Source: Poecilobothrus nobilitatus
Taxonomy: Eukaryota; Arthropoda; Insecta; Diptera; Dolichopodidae
Direction of reading: 5' to 3'
Assembly (NCBI GenBank): GCA_947095535.1
Contig: OX352772.1
Span: forward strand, 147,116,177-147,180,176
DNA length: 64,000 nt
Part shown: positions 1-12,085 of the stretch, piece by piece
Layout of the letters: each line of letters begins with the position of its first letter
How positions within the stretch are numbered: position 1 is the stretch's first letter
Translations under genes and position numbers: made by a program
The notes under the pieces: generated by a model
What the model saw: only the letters and a program-made list of their open reading frames with translations
Told to the model about the DNA's origin: nothing
Database searches by the model: none

Positions 1-1323
1 AACTGTTTGATTGCCAACTTTCTCAAAATCTCCATGCAACTATAGCAGATCACTTTTTACTAATTACTCCTGGATATCGGCTTTACCAGAATCCTACTTT
101 CTTTAGGATAGTTGGTTTTTTCTGACATCACGTAGCAAATAGATTTCTCTAGTACTTCCCATTTTAGGTAGTTTTTTGATAAAAAAAGCACAATATTTCT
201 AATTCAAAAAAATGTAAAAACTATATTTAATAAAATATATTACTATTAAATAAATAGTTTTTAAAAAAAAATGAAGAATAAAATTTAAATTTAAATTTAA
301 CAATATATATGAATCTTTTCTTTATACAAACTTTTCTTAGCTTTTACTTTACTTTACAGCGTACTTTCAAAAGTGAAAAAATATTGTTTTAAACGCTCTT
401 ATTAATACTAATGGACTTTTTAAATGACCAAATAAATAATATGAAATGCATAAGAAATATCTTTTAAGCAGAAATGTAATTTTTGTATTATGTTTTTGAC
501 GTTCATTTTGACATTTCTGGAACATATTTGTATTTTCAGTTTTATACGACCAAATAAATTTGTTAGTTTTGGAATTTGTTTTAAAATTATGAAAGATTAT
601 AAAAATTTTAATGAGGCGAAAATTATTAAACATATTGGGTTTAGGATAGTGGGATTAGTAGAATCTCTACTTCTTTTATCCATAAATAATATATAGCAAT
701 AATATATGGCCTACTTAATTTTTGGCCATCGCTGGAAGTGCTTCTTGTTACAATAAACTACTACATCTAAAACGCCAATAGAATAAACACTAAACAGTTT
801 CACTTTAAAATTACTAGATGTCGCTAAACCTATATATCTTTCCTATTTTATTTTTCGATTTTTGAAATAAAAAAGAAATTATATTGTAATAACAAATTTT
901 ATTTCAATCATAAAAATTAACAATCATGATTTTCACCTTCACAATATGCTAAAGTACAAACATTTTATCTTCCCAACCTTCGAGCATTTTGTATAGTCCT
1001 TCTGGACCAAGTTTTTCTAAAAACCATTTGATAGGTTAAACCAAGGTTAGGTTAAACCAAAGAACATATAATTGTAAGAAGTCTCATCTCATAAAAATTT
1101 TGAAAATATTTTTTTTCATAAGTAGGTCGTGATATTACGACCCACATAAGAAAGTTTTTCTTTCTGATTTTGTTTTTATTTTCCCTTTCTCATCGCATTA
1201 AATCCGCTCTTAAAATATTATTATTTATAATTTTAATGTATATTCAATTTCAAATTTGTCATATTTTATTTTATTTAGTTTGATGCTTTTATCAAAGAAG
1301 TAAAGAACATAAATACTAGATAA
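1..1323. repeat. 1.3 kb direct repeat, copy 1 (left edge outside window)
   Basis: This block recurs at 3845-5147 in the same orientation with only scattered substitutions and a net loss of about 20 bases in the second copy, around position 230-260. It holds no coding region that I recognise; the short frames in it lie on both strands and have no family features. The two copies bracket 2.5 kb of LINE and errantivirus debris. They could be long terminal repeats of an unknown element, two insertions of one nonautonomous family, or a segmental duplication. The left boundary is not visible because the window starts inside or at the repeat. Confidence 0.85.
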
Positions 1324-2807
1324 GCGAACAAAAGCGAACCCTTAAACTATAGACCTATAGCTATCTTTTTGATCATTTCTATAGTTATGGAAACTATTAT
1401 CAACTCTAAACACAAGAAGTATTTAGACGAAAGGGTAACTTGCATGATCTCCAATACAGTTTTAGAAGCAACCAATCCACTGATGATCTTATGACATACC
1501 TTAGAGGTAAACTTAACAGCAGCATTCACTACTCTGGTTAATGTACAGTTGTTGCTTTCGATATTTCGAACGCTTTGATCGAGTATGACATGCTGCTTTG
1601 TTGAACAAATGCCAAGCTCTAGATCTTGGTCCAGTTTTATGCAAATGGATTGAAGACTATCTTCCCAATGGTGGTATTCGTGTTCTGGTCGACGGCTACA
1701 CGTCTGACACATTTCAAATAAACGCTGGCGTTCCACAAGGATCCGTCCTTGCACTTACTATCTTTTTGATTTTTATCGACGATCTTCTATCTTGAACCTT
1801 CAATTCAATTCACAGTTTTGCCGACGACAGCACTCTGGTGGCATCTTATACTTTTCCGAGGAAGTCAAATGCCACAACCACCGCGATTGACATAGTTAGG
1901 CTGTCTATGACCAACATGGTTAACGATAATCTAACTAAAGTCGCTAGTTGGGGCTCCAAAAACAGAGTCGAGTTTATTGAATGCGGTCTGATAACGTTAA
2001 ATTGCTGTCCAATGCCCAATGCTGTCTGATAACGTTAAAAAAACGAATTATAACCCCAATCTGAGGTTTCTTGGGGAAATCGTGCACCGATCGGAAAATC
2101 TGAACATGTTGGGCATGCAGCTAAATCAAAAAATGATATGGTATGATCATATTTTTGATATAGCAAAAAGTGCTGCCAAATGCTTGGGTTTCTCTTCAGG
2201 TGTAAAAATTATTTCTCTTCAAGGGACATATTTTGGAGTAGAGCCTCATCCACTTCTTTAAACTTTCTCAATCGAGTTCAAAAACGCGCCATTCGTCTAA
2301 TTAATGACCCCATAGTGAGTAATACTATAGTTTCGCTTGACATCCGTCGTAATATAGGAGCTCTTTCTCTTTTTTATAGATATTTTGTAGATAATGACAC
2401 TTGCTTAGTTGAAATAAAATCACTGATGCCTCCTCTTAAACAATTCCAACGCATTACAAGAGGGGCAGCAAATGCGCATTCCTTCTATTTGGAACTACCT
2501 AAGTGGTACTCTACTGGTTATAGCAATTCGTTTGTTGTTAGAACTGCAAAAATGTGGTTTTTATTACCATCCACCGTATTCCCAAAAGTTGGCGGTTTTG
2601 GTATTTGCAATTTGCCCAAATTTAAGAAGAATTTCAACAGATTCTTCTGCAATTAACCACCCAACTCCCCATTATCCTCATTTGTTCCATCCCTATCCCA
2701 TCCCATGTAATCACAAGTACTTCAAGTACTACTTCACTACAAAGGACCATTAAGTACAAAGGATCATATTTCTAGTTTGTGGTTTTAGAATAACAAAAAA
2801 AAAAAAC
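1324..2807 (+). pseudogene. LINE E: Jockey-group reverse transcriptase, 5'-truncated
   Basis: The frames together read the C-terminal half of a non-LTR reverse transcriptase ORF2. It opens at an NYRPIA motif (about 1343), followed by GVPQGSVLA near 1728 and the catalytic FADD near 1818. The C-terminal part with an RVQKRAIRLI segment is near 2275 and the end is near 2656. Several frameshifts and stops break it (around 1490-1600, 1795, 2029 and 2260). A run of adenines at 2795-2807 is a plausible poly(A) tail, so the copy is a 5'-truncated retroposition. Endonuclease and ORF1 are absent. The family is Jockey/I-group by motif style; the exact clade is not resolved. Confidence 0.8.
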
Positions 2808-2814
2808 CCACCTT

Positions 2815-3007
2815 CAATCAAAATTTTATTTATTATTCCCATAAAACAGTAAATGCTCTATAAGCATTTATTGAGTATAAATTAGGTTAAAATTAGCAAT
2901 TAAGTTACATTTTAAGTTTGTACTTTAAACTAGTAATAACTTTAATAAAGTGTACATTTGTCCTAAAAAATATTTTTTTATAAGAAATTCTGTTATAATT
3001 TCTTAAC
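2815..3007 (+). repeat. Errantivirus-like LTR fragment
   Basis: This block closely matches 35060-35263 and the solo copies at 50030-50236 and 52294-52500. It ends in TTAACT, directly followed by TGGCGGCCGAGCAAGGAGC at 3008, a primer-binding-site-like stretch that in the 35 kb copy reads TGGCGCCCGAG. The 5' end is not sharply defined because LINE E's poly(A) tail lies just upstream. Confidence 0.7.
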
Positions 3008-3198
3008 TGGCGGCCGAGCAAGGAGCTGGAAGTCACAGAACGTTATCCCCGTGGGAACATAACGTGAGTGAACATAACTCTTAATGTTAGTTTAACCAAA
3101 ATTTAAACTTTTAAATTCAAAAAAAAAAAAACAACCATACATTTTTCGAGCTAAAAATAGCAAAATTGAAATTAAGAATTAGTAACAATTAAGAAAAT

Positions 3199-3701
3199 CA
3201 TGGAAGCCTCAATAGAACAACTACAAACAAATGACCGGAGCAATAAATGCTCAATTGGGAATGGTAAAACAACTCCAAGGAACTTTAAAAAGAAACAGTA
3301 ACTTAACAAATACAACACAATAATTGCTTCAAACAATTTTGAAAGGTCCTAGAACTGAACAAGAGCTAAGCGACATCAGAAAATTACTAGATGCAGTAAA
3401 GTAACTACAAATATTCTTTGGATAAGCCCATATATAGAGCAATCCTCCAAAATATCCGCCAAAAATCCGTGGAAGTGCAAATGGCGCTCTTATATCGCAT
3501 AACATCTTCAATAATAGCTGGGGAAATATAACAAAATGCTTATGCTTTCAATGTGCAGACAAGAGAGATATAAGAATATTGGTATATCAGCTATCTGGCC
3601 TAACGCTGAAAAATCATACAATTGCAATTGATGAGTTTTATGCAAACGCTAACTGTTAGTTAACGTTAATAATCAATAAGATGAATGCCGAGTCATACAT
3701 T
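3199..3701 (+). pseudogene. Errantivirus-like gag fragment
   Basis: The DNA runs parallel to the gag at 35628-36260, from the start codon context (atggaagcc) to the GCCGAGTCATAC segment, where similarity stops abruptly near 3701. Relative to that copy it carries several internal deletions, including the segment upstream of the KPIYRAILQNIR motif, plus stops. It follows its own LTR and primer site, so this is the truncated 5' end of an element of the same family. No function is expected. Confidence 0.75.
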
Positions 3702-3844
3702 ATTACGTATTATGTAATATGATTTGTTATTTGGTTATAAGAAAGAAAAGAGATTGAAGTAAAAAGAATAAATAAATAAATAAATAAATACATAAATAAA
3801 AAAAAAAACAAAAAATTACTAGTTTTCCTACAGTAAAACTTTCA
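3702..3844. other. Simple-sequence spacer (AAAT repeat)
   Basis: A short noncoding stretch with an (AAAT)n run at 3767-3800 and A-rich sequence, between the truncated gag and the second copy of the 1.3 kb repeat. Confidence 0.7.
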
Positions 3845-5147
3845 ACTGTTTGATTGCCAACTTTCTCAAAATCTCCATGCAACTATAGCAGATCACTTTT
3901 TACTAATTACTCTTGGATATCGGCTTTACCAGAATCCTACTTTCTTTAGGATAGTTGGTTTTTTCTGACATCACGTAGCAAATAGATTTCTCTAGTACTT
4001 CCCATTTTAGGTAGTTTTTTGATAAAAAAAGCACAATATTTCTAATTCAAAAAAATGTAAGAACTATATTTTATTTAATAGTTTTTAAAAAATAATGAAG
4101 AATAAAATTTAAATTTAAATTTAACAATATATATGAATCTTTTCTTTATACAAACTTTTCTTAGCTTTTACTTTACTTTACAGCGTACTTTCAAAAGTGA
4201 AAAAATATTGTTTTAAACGCTCTTATTAATACTAATGGACTTTTTAAATGACCAAATAAATAATATGAAATGCATAAGAAATATCTTTTAAGCAGAAATG
4301 TAATTTTTGTATTATGTTTTTGACGTTCATTTTGACATTTCTGGAACATATTTATATTTTCAGTTTTATACGACCAAATAAATTTGTTAGTTTTGGAATT
4401 TGTTTTAAAATTATGAAAGATTATAAAAATTTTAATGAGGCGAAAATTATTAAACATATTGGGTTTAGGATAGTGGGATTAGTAGAATCTCTACTTCTTT
4501 TATCCATAAATAATATATAGCAATAATATATGGCCTAATTAAAATTTTGGCCATCGCTGGAAGTGCTTCTTGTTACAATAAACTACAACATCTAAAACGC
4601 CAATAGATGTCACTAAACAGTTTCACTTTAAAATTACTAGATGTCGCTAAACCTATATATCTTTCCTATTTTATTTTTCGATTTTTGAAATAAAAAAGAA
4701 ATTATATTGTAATAACAAATTTTATTTCAATCATAAAAATTAACAATCATGATTTTCACCTTCACAATATGCTAAAGTACAAACATTTTATCTTCCCAAC
4801 CTTCGAGCATTTTGTATAGTCCTTCTGGACCAAGTTTTTCTAAAAACCATTTGATAGGTTAAACCAAGGTTAGGTTAAACCAAAAAACATATAATTATAA
4901 GAAGTCTCATCTCATAAAAATTTTGAAAATATTTTTTTTCATAAGTAGGTCGTGATATTACGACCCACATAAGAAAGTTTTTCTTTCTGGTTTTGTTTTT
5001 ATTTTCCCTCTCTCATCGCATTAAATCCGCTCTTAAAATATTATTATTTATAATTTTAATGTATATTCAATTTCAATATTTGTCATATTTTATTTTATTT
5101 AGTTTGATGCTTTTAGCAAAGAAGTAAAGAACATAAATACTAGATAA
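3845..5147. repeat. 1.3 kb direct repeat, copy 2
   Basis: This is the second copy of the block at 1-1323, with about 20 fewer bases. The shared sequence ends at ...ACTAGATAA (5147), after which the two sites diverge completely. No gene is recognised in it. Confidence 0.85.
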
Positions 5148-5241
5148 ACACATGAATAGAATAATATAAATAATATAATAATATTATATTTGCACATTTA
5201 TATATGTACTTTTGTCAATTTCTTTTTTTTAATATAATCAT

Positions 5242-5587
5242 TGTAGCCACCTCATATTCATAATGTGTATCGTCACTGATAAACATTGTAGCCACCTCAT
5301 ATTCATAACGTGTATCGTCACTGATAAACATATGAATATTATATACAAACTGGCATCAGTTACAGTACTTTCTTTTAAATTCTATTTATAATATATAATA
5401 AGATTTCTCTTACCTAAATGTTATATACAAACGTTATACAATAATTATACTATATAAGACCTAGAATAGTTAGTTTTAAGTTAGTCTTAAGAGGAAATTG
5501 TTAAGATACAACAACTAAATTAATATTAAATAAAATTAGCATTGGTCAATAAAATAATATTAAATTAACACATATTTTAATGTTATA
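5242..5587 (+). repeat. 5' LTR of CsRn1-like element
   Basis: Begins TGTAGCCACC and ends TTATA just before the primer site. Its first 90 bases are two tandem copies of a 45-bp unit (5242-5286 and 5287-5331, starting TGTAGCCACCTCATATTC). The central part at about 5314-5518 is missing from the 3' LTR. Confidence 0.85.
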
Positions 5588-5588
5588 A

Positions 5589-5601
5589 TGGTGACCCCGA
5601 C
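5589..5601 (+). other. Primer binding site (tRNA-Trp type)
   Basis: TGGTGACCCCGAC is complementary to the 3' terminal 13 bases of insect tRNA-Trp including CCA. It lies 1-2 bases after the 5' LTR. Similarity ends after 13 bases. Confidence 0.75.
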
Positions 5602-6905
5602 CAAGGGCATAATACAAAATTATATAATATCAAATAAAAAATTTAAAGGAAATTAATTAAATTAATCTTAAAAAATTAAAATTTAAATCGAAATCATAAA
5701 TTAAAATAGATTACCGAATGTTCAAAAAAAATGGTGATGGTGAAAGAACTAAAAGTTTGATAAACACAGTACAATTAAAAATTAAAACATTGAAAAATTT
5801 TGAAATTTGAAAATTAATTTGAAATTAAAAAATTTAAATTATAATTAAAAATTATAACATTGAAAAATTTTGAAATTTCAAAATTAATTTGTAATAAAAA
5901 AAAAATTATTAAAAGTGAAATAAAACAAATAGATTTACTTTTTAATAAGGCTCTTTAAATTATCCAAACTTCCTGTGCATTTTTTATAAAATTGTCATGG
6001 AAAAAAGAAAATTTAAAAAAAAAAATAAAAAGAAAATTTTTTTTTAAAACTAGAATTTGCCAGAAAAACATTTCAATATAAAAAATATGATACCGTAAAA
6101 ATAACCGAAAAAATTCTCTTCATTTTTTCTTTTTATTTTTCAAAGCACATGGAATAAGTCCAATACCAACAATATTTTATTATCAGCAACATCATTATTT
6201 AAAATTAAATATGTACGTACAAAAGTCAACAATATTTTATTATCAACATTATTATCAACAACATGACTATATTATAAGTAAATAAATGCAACAGTCAACA
6301 ATATTACATTACCAAGAGTTATTAACAACATCATTGTATATAAATATATAATTTAATATTTATATTGGTATCAAGTATGGTTATGTAAAAAAAAATTTTT
6401 TTTTTATTATATACCTTTTTTTATGTATTAGTTTTCTATAATTACATAGGATTATAATATTATCTTTTAAAAATTTTTTTTTTATTTATTTTTTCTTATA
6501 TACTTTATATTATTATTTTAAGACGATAATAAAATATCGTATGTACCTATATACAAACAGAAATAAATAAGCAGACAACATTTGAAAAGAAATACTTTTA
6601 CATAACTACGTAAGTTTTGATTTTTTTTTTGCTAAGTATATATCAATTTTTTTTTTTTTTAATTCTTTCTGATTTTGATAATTAAAATAAATAAAGTAAC
6701 AATAATATAATAAATTTAATATAGTAAATTTTGAATAAAATTACTTGAAAGTAATTTAAAAAATTTATTTTTTGTTCCTTGTATTCTTTATATTACATCG
6801 TATGGTTGATTGGTTGGTTTGTGAATATACCACTAGACATAAAATACAATACCTATTTTTATGAAATAAATTATATACATCACTAATATATAAAGTTTCT
6901 ATTTT
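5602..6905 (+). other. AT-rich leader of the Gypsy element
   Basis: There is no open frame of note. The stretch at 6165-6330 contains three loosely related units beginning CAACAATATT, about 60-70 bases apart. The rest is A/T-rich simple sequence. Confidence 0.6.
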
Positions 6906-9098
6906 TATACCCTACACCTAAAGTATAGGGTATATTAACTTTGGTATGGTGTTTGTAACCACCAAAAGGAAGCGAGTTAGGTATAGACATGTATATATAT
7001 TCTGAATCAGGATCACCGCCGGAGTCGATTTAGCGATGTCCGTCCGTCCGTACGCACGATAACTCAAAAAATAATGATGCTATCTTGATGAAATTTATAT
7101 AGTAGGTTACTAATTACGAAAGAAAGGCTAAGTTCGAATCTGGACAAAATCCGTCCATGGGTTCGGATTCTGGAAGCTTCCGAATGATTCCGGGCTTTTG
7201 GAGATAATCTACGCAAACGAGATTATCTCCAAAAGCAACAAAGATAGAACCTTCAAATTTTGTACAATGATGTTTCTTCCCGTTCGATTTATGTCTCTGA
7301 AATTTTAGAGGATTTGGTCCATGGGTTTGGGTTTTGGAAGCTTCCGAACGAGCACCAGAGCAAATGAGATTATTTCCAAAACCAACAAAGATAGAACCTT
7401 TAAATTTTGTACAATGATGTTCCTTCCCGTTCAATTTATGTCTCTGAAATTTAAGAGGATTTGGTCCATGGGTTTGGATTTGGAAGCTTCCGAACGAGCC
7501 CCAGAGCAAATGAGATTATCTCCAAAACCAATAAAGATATAACCTTTACTTTTGGCAGAATGGTGTTCTTTCATGTATGATTTAGGCCTCTGAAATTTAA
7601 GAGGATTTGGTCCATGGGTTTGGATTTGGAAGCTTCCGAACGAGCACCAGAGCAAATGAGATTATCTCCAAAACCAACAAAGATATAACCTTTAAATTTG
7701 GCAGGGTGGTGTTCTTTCATGTTTTATTTAAGTCTCTGAAATGTGAGAAGATTTGGTCCATGGATTCGGGTTTTTTGAAACTTCCGAACGAGCCCCAGAG
7801 CAAACGAGATTTTCTCCAAAACCAATAAAGATAGAACCTTTAAATTTTTTATAATGATGTTTCTTCCAGTTTGATTTATGTCTCTAAAATTTAAGAGGAT
7901 GTGGTCCATGGGTTTGGATTTTGGAAGCTTCCGAACGAGCCCCAGAGCAAATGAGATTATCTCCAAAAACAACAAATATATAACCTTTAAATTTGGCCGA
8001 ATGGTGTTTTTTCATGTTTGATTTAACTCTCTGAAATTTGAGAGGATTTGGCCATGGGTTTAAATTTGAAAGAATTTGAACCGTGGATTCGAATTTTGGA
8101 AGCTTCCGAACGAGCCGCAGAGCAAATGAGATTATATCCAATACGAACAAAGGTAGAACCTTTGAATTTGGTACAATGGTGTTCTTTCGTGTTTGATTTA
8201 TGTCTCTGAAATTTAAGAGGATTTGGTCCATGGGTTTGGTTTTGGAAGCTTCCGAATGAGCCCCAGAGCAAATGAGATTATCTCCAAAACCAATAAAGAT
8301 ATAACCTTTACTTTTGGCATAATGGTGTTCTTTCATGTATGATTTAGGCCTCTGAAATTTGAGAGGATTTGGTCCTTGGGTTCGGATTTTGAAAGCTTCC
8401 GAACGAGCCTCAGAGCAAATGGTATTATCTCCAAATGCAACAAAGATATAACCTTTAAATTAGGCAGAATGGTGTTCCTTCATGTTTGATTTATGTTTCT
8501 GAAATTTGTGAGGATTTGGTCCATGGGTTCAAATCTTGGAAGCTTCCGGACGAGCCCCAGAGCAAACGAGTATATCTCCACAACCAACAAAGATAGAACT
8601 TTTATTTTTAGTACAAAGGTGTTCTGTTATGTTTCCTTTTCTGTAAAATTGGAAACTGACATTTGAAAGAATTTGAACCATGGGTTCGTATTTTGGAAAC
8701 TTCCGGACGAGCACAAGAGCAACGAGCATATCTCCAAAACCAACAAAAGTAGAACCTTTAAATTTAATAGAATGGTGTTCTGGCAAGTTTTCTTTATGTT
8801 CCTGAGATGGATTCGATGAATTGGAGTGGCAATTCTGGTAGTTGACACAAACATCCCAAGGATTACCAATCTTCGAAAATAATTAAGATAGAAACTTAAA
8901 ATTTTATACAAGGGTGTCAAGCATATCCCAAGCGGATGCCTCTTTTACGTTCTTGAAATTCGAGTTGAATAAGACAGAAAAGGGAAGAAGTTCAAGCAGC
9001 TGCCAAAAACACTTATGGATTTTTAATTTAATTCGAATTATTCAGGTGTAGGGTATTAATAAGTCGGTTGCATCGACTTACTGTTACATTTACTTGTT
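6906..9098 (+). mobile_element. HINE/DINE-1-like element, copy 1, with satellite core
   Basis: Starts TATACCCTACACC and holds the GGAGTCGAT...GTCCGTCCGTCCG segment near 7020-7052 that is characteristic of dipteran INE-1/DINE-1 elements, a Helentron-associated nonautonomous family. The core at about 7150-8780 is a tandem array: the GAAGCTTCC-type landmark recurs at 7337, 7483, 7629, 7777, 7924, 8099, 8245, 8391, 8539 and 8696, so most spacings are 146-148 bases. A 7-bp stem hairpin (TAAGTCG/CGACTTA, 9060-9080) lies 18 bases from the right end. The long frames across the array are by-products of the repeat. An inverted, almost identical copy is at 16784-18975. Confidence 0.8.
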
Positions 9099-9636
9099 AT
9101 TATTTCATTTTATTTTTTTTGTGTATAAAATATTTAAAAAAAAAAAAAATTAAGATAATGGTAATATATAGAAAAATATTTTAAATTTAATATATTATAA
9201 ATTCTTTTCCTTCTATTTTTAATATATTATAAATTTTTCCTCCATCTGTTTTCAATTTTAAAATAAATTTCATAACAAATTTAAATAAATTTCGCTTAAC
9301 AATAATAAACCAATATAAAATAAAATTTGATCATAAAATAGTGATCCATAATTCTTGACTAAGTAAGTTTGATTTAAATATTTTTTTTTTATTTTACTTA
9401 CTTTTAATAATTAAGTAATTGAACGAATTTATAGTAAATTATCAATTACCATAAAATTTTTTTTTAATTTCTTTTTTATACTTTACACAGTTACTTAGCT
9501 TACACTTTCTTTTGGTGCAAAATTTTAGTATAATAAATATTTAACAATAATAGCTACATTTTCATAGCTTACATTTTCTTTTGGGTACAAAATTTTAGTA
9601 TAATAATTAATTTAACAATAATTAGCTTTGTTTAAA
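9099..9636 (+). other. Second half of Gypsy leader
   Basis: AT-rich and noncoding. Two tandem units of about 70 bases (9496-9566 and 9567-9631; each has CTTACA-TTTTCTTTTGG and AAAATTTTAGTATAATAA) lie just before the gag start. Confidence 0.6.
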
Positions 9637-10440
9637 ATGAAACGCAGAGTAGATCTAAAACCTTCTACTTCAGAAACGAAGCACCTGACACAGAAAATAG
9701 CGCTTCAGAATCCGAGAACATTGACGACAATGAGGAAAAATGGTCTGATTCATTAATGTTTCCACAAGTTTCAAATATTAAGATCCCTCCCTTCTGAAAC
9801 AACCGTCCGGACCTATGGTTTGTACAAGTCGAGTCTCAATTTAAAACAAAAGGCATAACGGTTTCTAATACTAAATACGACTATTTGGTTTCGGCACTAC
9901 CTCCAGAAACCAAGTAAGTTGTTGCTGATATGGTTTTAGATACCCCAAAAGAAAATCGGTACGAACAATTAAAATAATTATTAGTAGACAGGAGCACAGA
10001 TTTCGAAGAACGTCGATTAGACACTCTATTACACAGGTTCGAATTAGGAGATTGTAAACCATCGGAACTATTCAGGCGGATGGAATCACTGGCTACTAGT
10101 AATAGCCTTATAAATAAAAGTTTACTTAAAAAATTATGGCTTAACAAAATGCCACAATACGCCAAAGTCGCAACAGTTAGCCAAACTGACAATAAAGTGA
10201 TGAATCGTTTAGAAAGGCTGGAGAAACGATTGCAGAATTTAGAAATTAAATAATCGTTCCAGGGCAAGAAGTCGGTCGACAATCCGTTCTCATTCTGCAA
10301 ATCGTACTGATTCTGCGCAAAAAGCTTTTTCTGAAACGAATTTTAAAACCTGTTGGCACCACAAAAAGTACGGTAAACAGGCTAAGAAATGTGTATTTCC
10401 TTGTGATAAAAATATTTCAAAACAGTCAAAAACAAGTGAA
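9637..10440 (+). pseudogene. gag: Gag of CsRn1-like retrotransposon
   Basis: The ATG at 9637 opens the capsid gene. Recognisable parts are the proline-rich PPF...W entry near 9785, the WFVQVESQF segment near 9817, and the capsid part up to HRFELGDCKPSELFRRMESL near 10035-10090. A finger of the form C-x2-H-x9-C-x3-C (starting CWHH, 10351-10404) follows. This CHCC finger, replacing the usual CCHC, is a hallmark of the CsRn1 clade. Stops at about 9796, 9914 and 9976 and a frameshift before the finger make it nonfunctional. Protease follows directly. Confidence 0.85.
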
Positions 10441-10980
10441 TGTCACTTCGAATACGGCGGCGAAGCATGACAATAAATACTGCCGTCTATTTGTTTTAGA
10501 TCCCAACACTCAAATCAATTTCCTAATTGATACAGGGGCCAAAATTTCTTTGATACCCAAAAAATTTTTCCCAAATAATAGGCAAAAGTAAAAAATGAAC
10601 TTAATTGCCGCGAATGGTGCATCAATTCCCACTTTTGGATTTAAAGTTTTGTCTTTGAATTTAAAACTCAGACGGAACTTTGATCACCTTTTCGCAATTG
10701 ATCATGCAATTCCAGGAGCAGACTTCCTATATAAATTTAAACTGATGGTGGATCTTCGCGGTAAACAGTTAGTCGATCAGATCACCAAACTTAAGGTTAA
10801 ATGTATTACGAAACAAATAGATGTTATTTCACCCAAATTATACCCGATTAAAAACACAAACGAATTCGAAACAATCTTAACAATCTTAAGAGCTTTTCCA
10901 TCATTGGTCGCTCCTCCAGATTTTAATAAGGAGATTAAACATGATATTGTACACTACATATATACTGAGGGACCCCTACC
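10441..10980 (+). pseudogene. pol: Aspartic protease region of Gypsy pol
   Basis: The retropepsin active site DTGA lies near 10530, inside the segment NFLIDTGAKISLIP, and the domain continues to about 10800. One in-frame stop at 10589-10591 splits it. The frame runs into the entry of the reverse transcriptase (GPLP) and is cut at 10980 by the Polinton insertion; the remainder of pol resumes at 24530. Across the insertion the frame is conserved when the Polinton and one copy of its TSD are removed. Confidence 0.85.
10975..10980. repeat. Polinton-1 target site duplication, left
   Basis: CCTACC, repeated at 24524-24529. Polintons make 6-bp duplications. Confidence 0.9.
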
Positions 10981-12085
10981 ATTAGATAGGTAGGCACTTG
11001 GGCCAGATACGTCAGTGCTTGTAAAGTTTTTATGCTTGAAAATTTTAAGATGTTGTTGTTTGTTGTGTTTTATTTGTTGTTTTTTTCTTTCGTTTTTTTT
11101 ATGAAGTATTTAAAGAAGAGGAAAGAAAAACCATTAATTAATTCTTATGTAAGAATGTTGAAAAAAAAACAAGAAATCAAAAATATCTAACGTGGTACAG
11201 GTCTACTTCTTATTGATGTATACTTGGCTTAAGTAATAGGCGCATATGAAAAGTAAAAACAAAAAAATGGTTAATGAGTGTAAAAGGAAAAAAACAAAAA
11301 AAGGTTAAACGTACAAGATAGAACAATTTTAAAAGGTACAACGCATCTTTAAAATTCATAAAGAAAAGTGCAAACCTGTTTTTCTGTCTACATAGTAATC
11401 AAACCATTGAAAAAAAATTATGCGTTTTTAGATGTACCTAACTATTTGTGTTTTTTTTTTTTTTTTTTCTACTTTAACTATTTAAAGAAGATAAAAGAAA
11501 AAAACTAATGATTATTGTCGGTGTGTCGTGTAAGATATTTTTTGTTTGTAAGAATGTTCAAAAAAAAAATATGAATGAAAAGAAGACAACCAGGAAATTA
11601 AAGCTGTGGAAGTACTTAACGACTAACATGTCACCTATTTTGAAAACAAGAATATAAAAATAGAGCAGATTTATTCTGTGTTCAAGAAAAAAGTATGAAT
11701 AAAAAGAAAACAACAAGAAATCAAAAATATCTAACGTGGTACAGGTATACTTCTTGTTGATGTATACTTAGCTTAAGTAATAGGCGTATATGAAAAGAAT
11801 AAGAAAAAATGCTTTATAAAATTTAAAGAGAAAAATGAAAACAGAACAAAAAGATGTGTAACTACATTTCTTTAAAATTTTAAAACTAATTTTAAAAAAA
11901 TTAAAAGAAAAAGTGCAAGCTGGTTTTTAAATGTTACATAAAGATTCAACCTTGACAAAATTGATGCAATTATGAGATACTTTTATTTCTTATCTTTTTT
12001 TCTATGCAATATTTAAAGAAGAGGAAAGAAAAAAATTCTTAGTATCACCGTATAAGATTTTATTGTTATGTAAGACTGTTGAAAA
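10981..12085 (+). repeat. Polinton-1 left terminal inverted repeat
   Basis: Matches the reverse complement of the right end in long near-identical blocks, such as the segment around AAGTAATAGGCGCATATG (11235) and the AACGTGGTACAGG segment (11190). It is built from internal direct units that each hold TATTTAAAGAAG-GGAAAG (11106, 11481, 12009) and a CTAACGTGGTACAGG box (11190, 11730). About 220 bp present at the right terminus are missing here between roughly 11005 and 11040. Confidence 0.85.

Noticed and set aside
367..696. Overlapping frames on both strands in the 1.3 kb repeat, recurring at 4191-4520.
   Set aside because: Conserved only because the DNA is duplicated. Composition is AT-driven and no family motif is present.
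5241..5331. Two spaced repeats at an LTR start, considered as a CRISPR-like array.
   Set aside because: Only two adjacent 45-bp tandem units with no spacers, in a eukaryotic retrotransposon LTR.
7114..8920. Series of open frames of 70-150 codons on both strands between 7.1 and 8.9 kb, and their mirror images at 17.0-18.8 kb.
   Set aside because: They repeat the same peptide phrases every 49 residues because the 147-bp satellite monomer is open in several frames. They are not genes.
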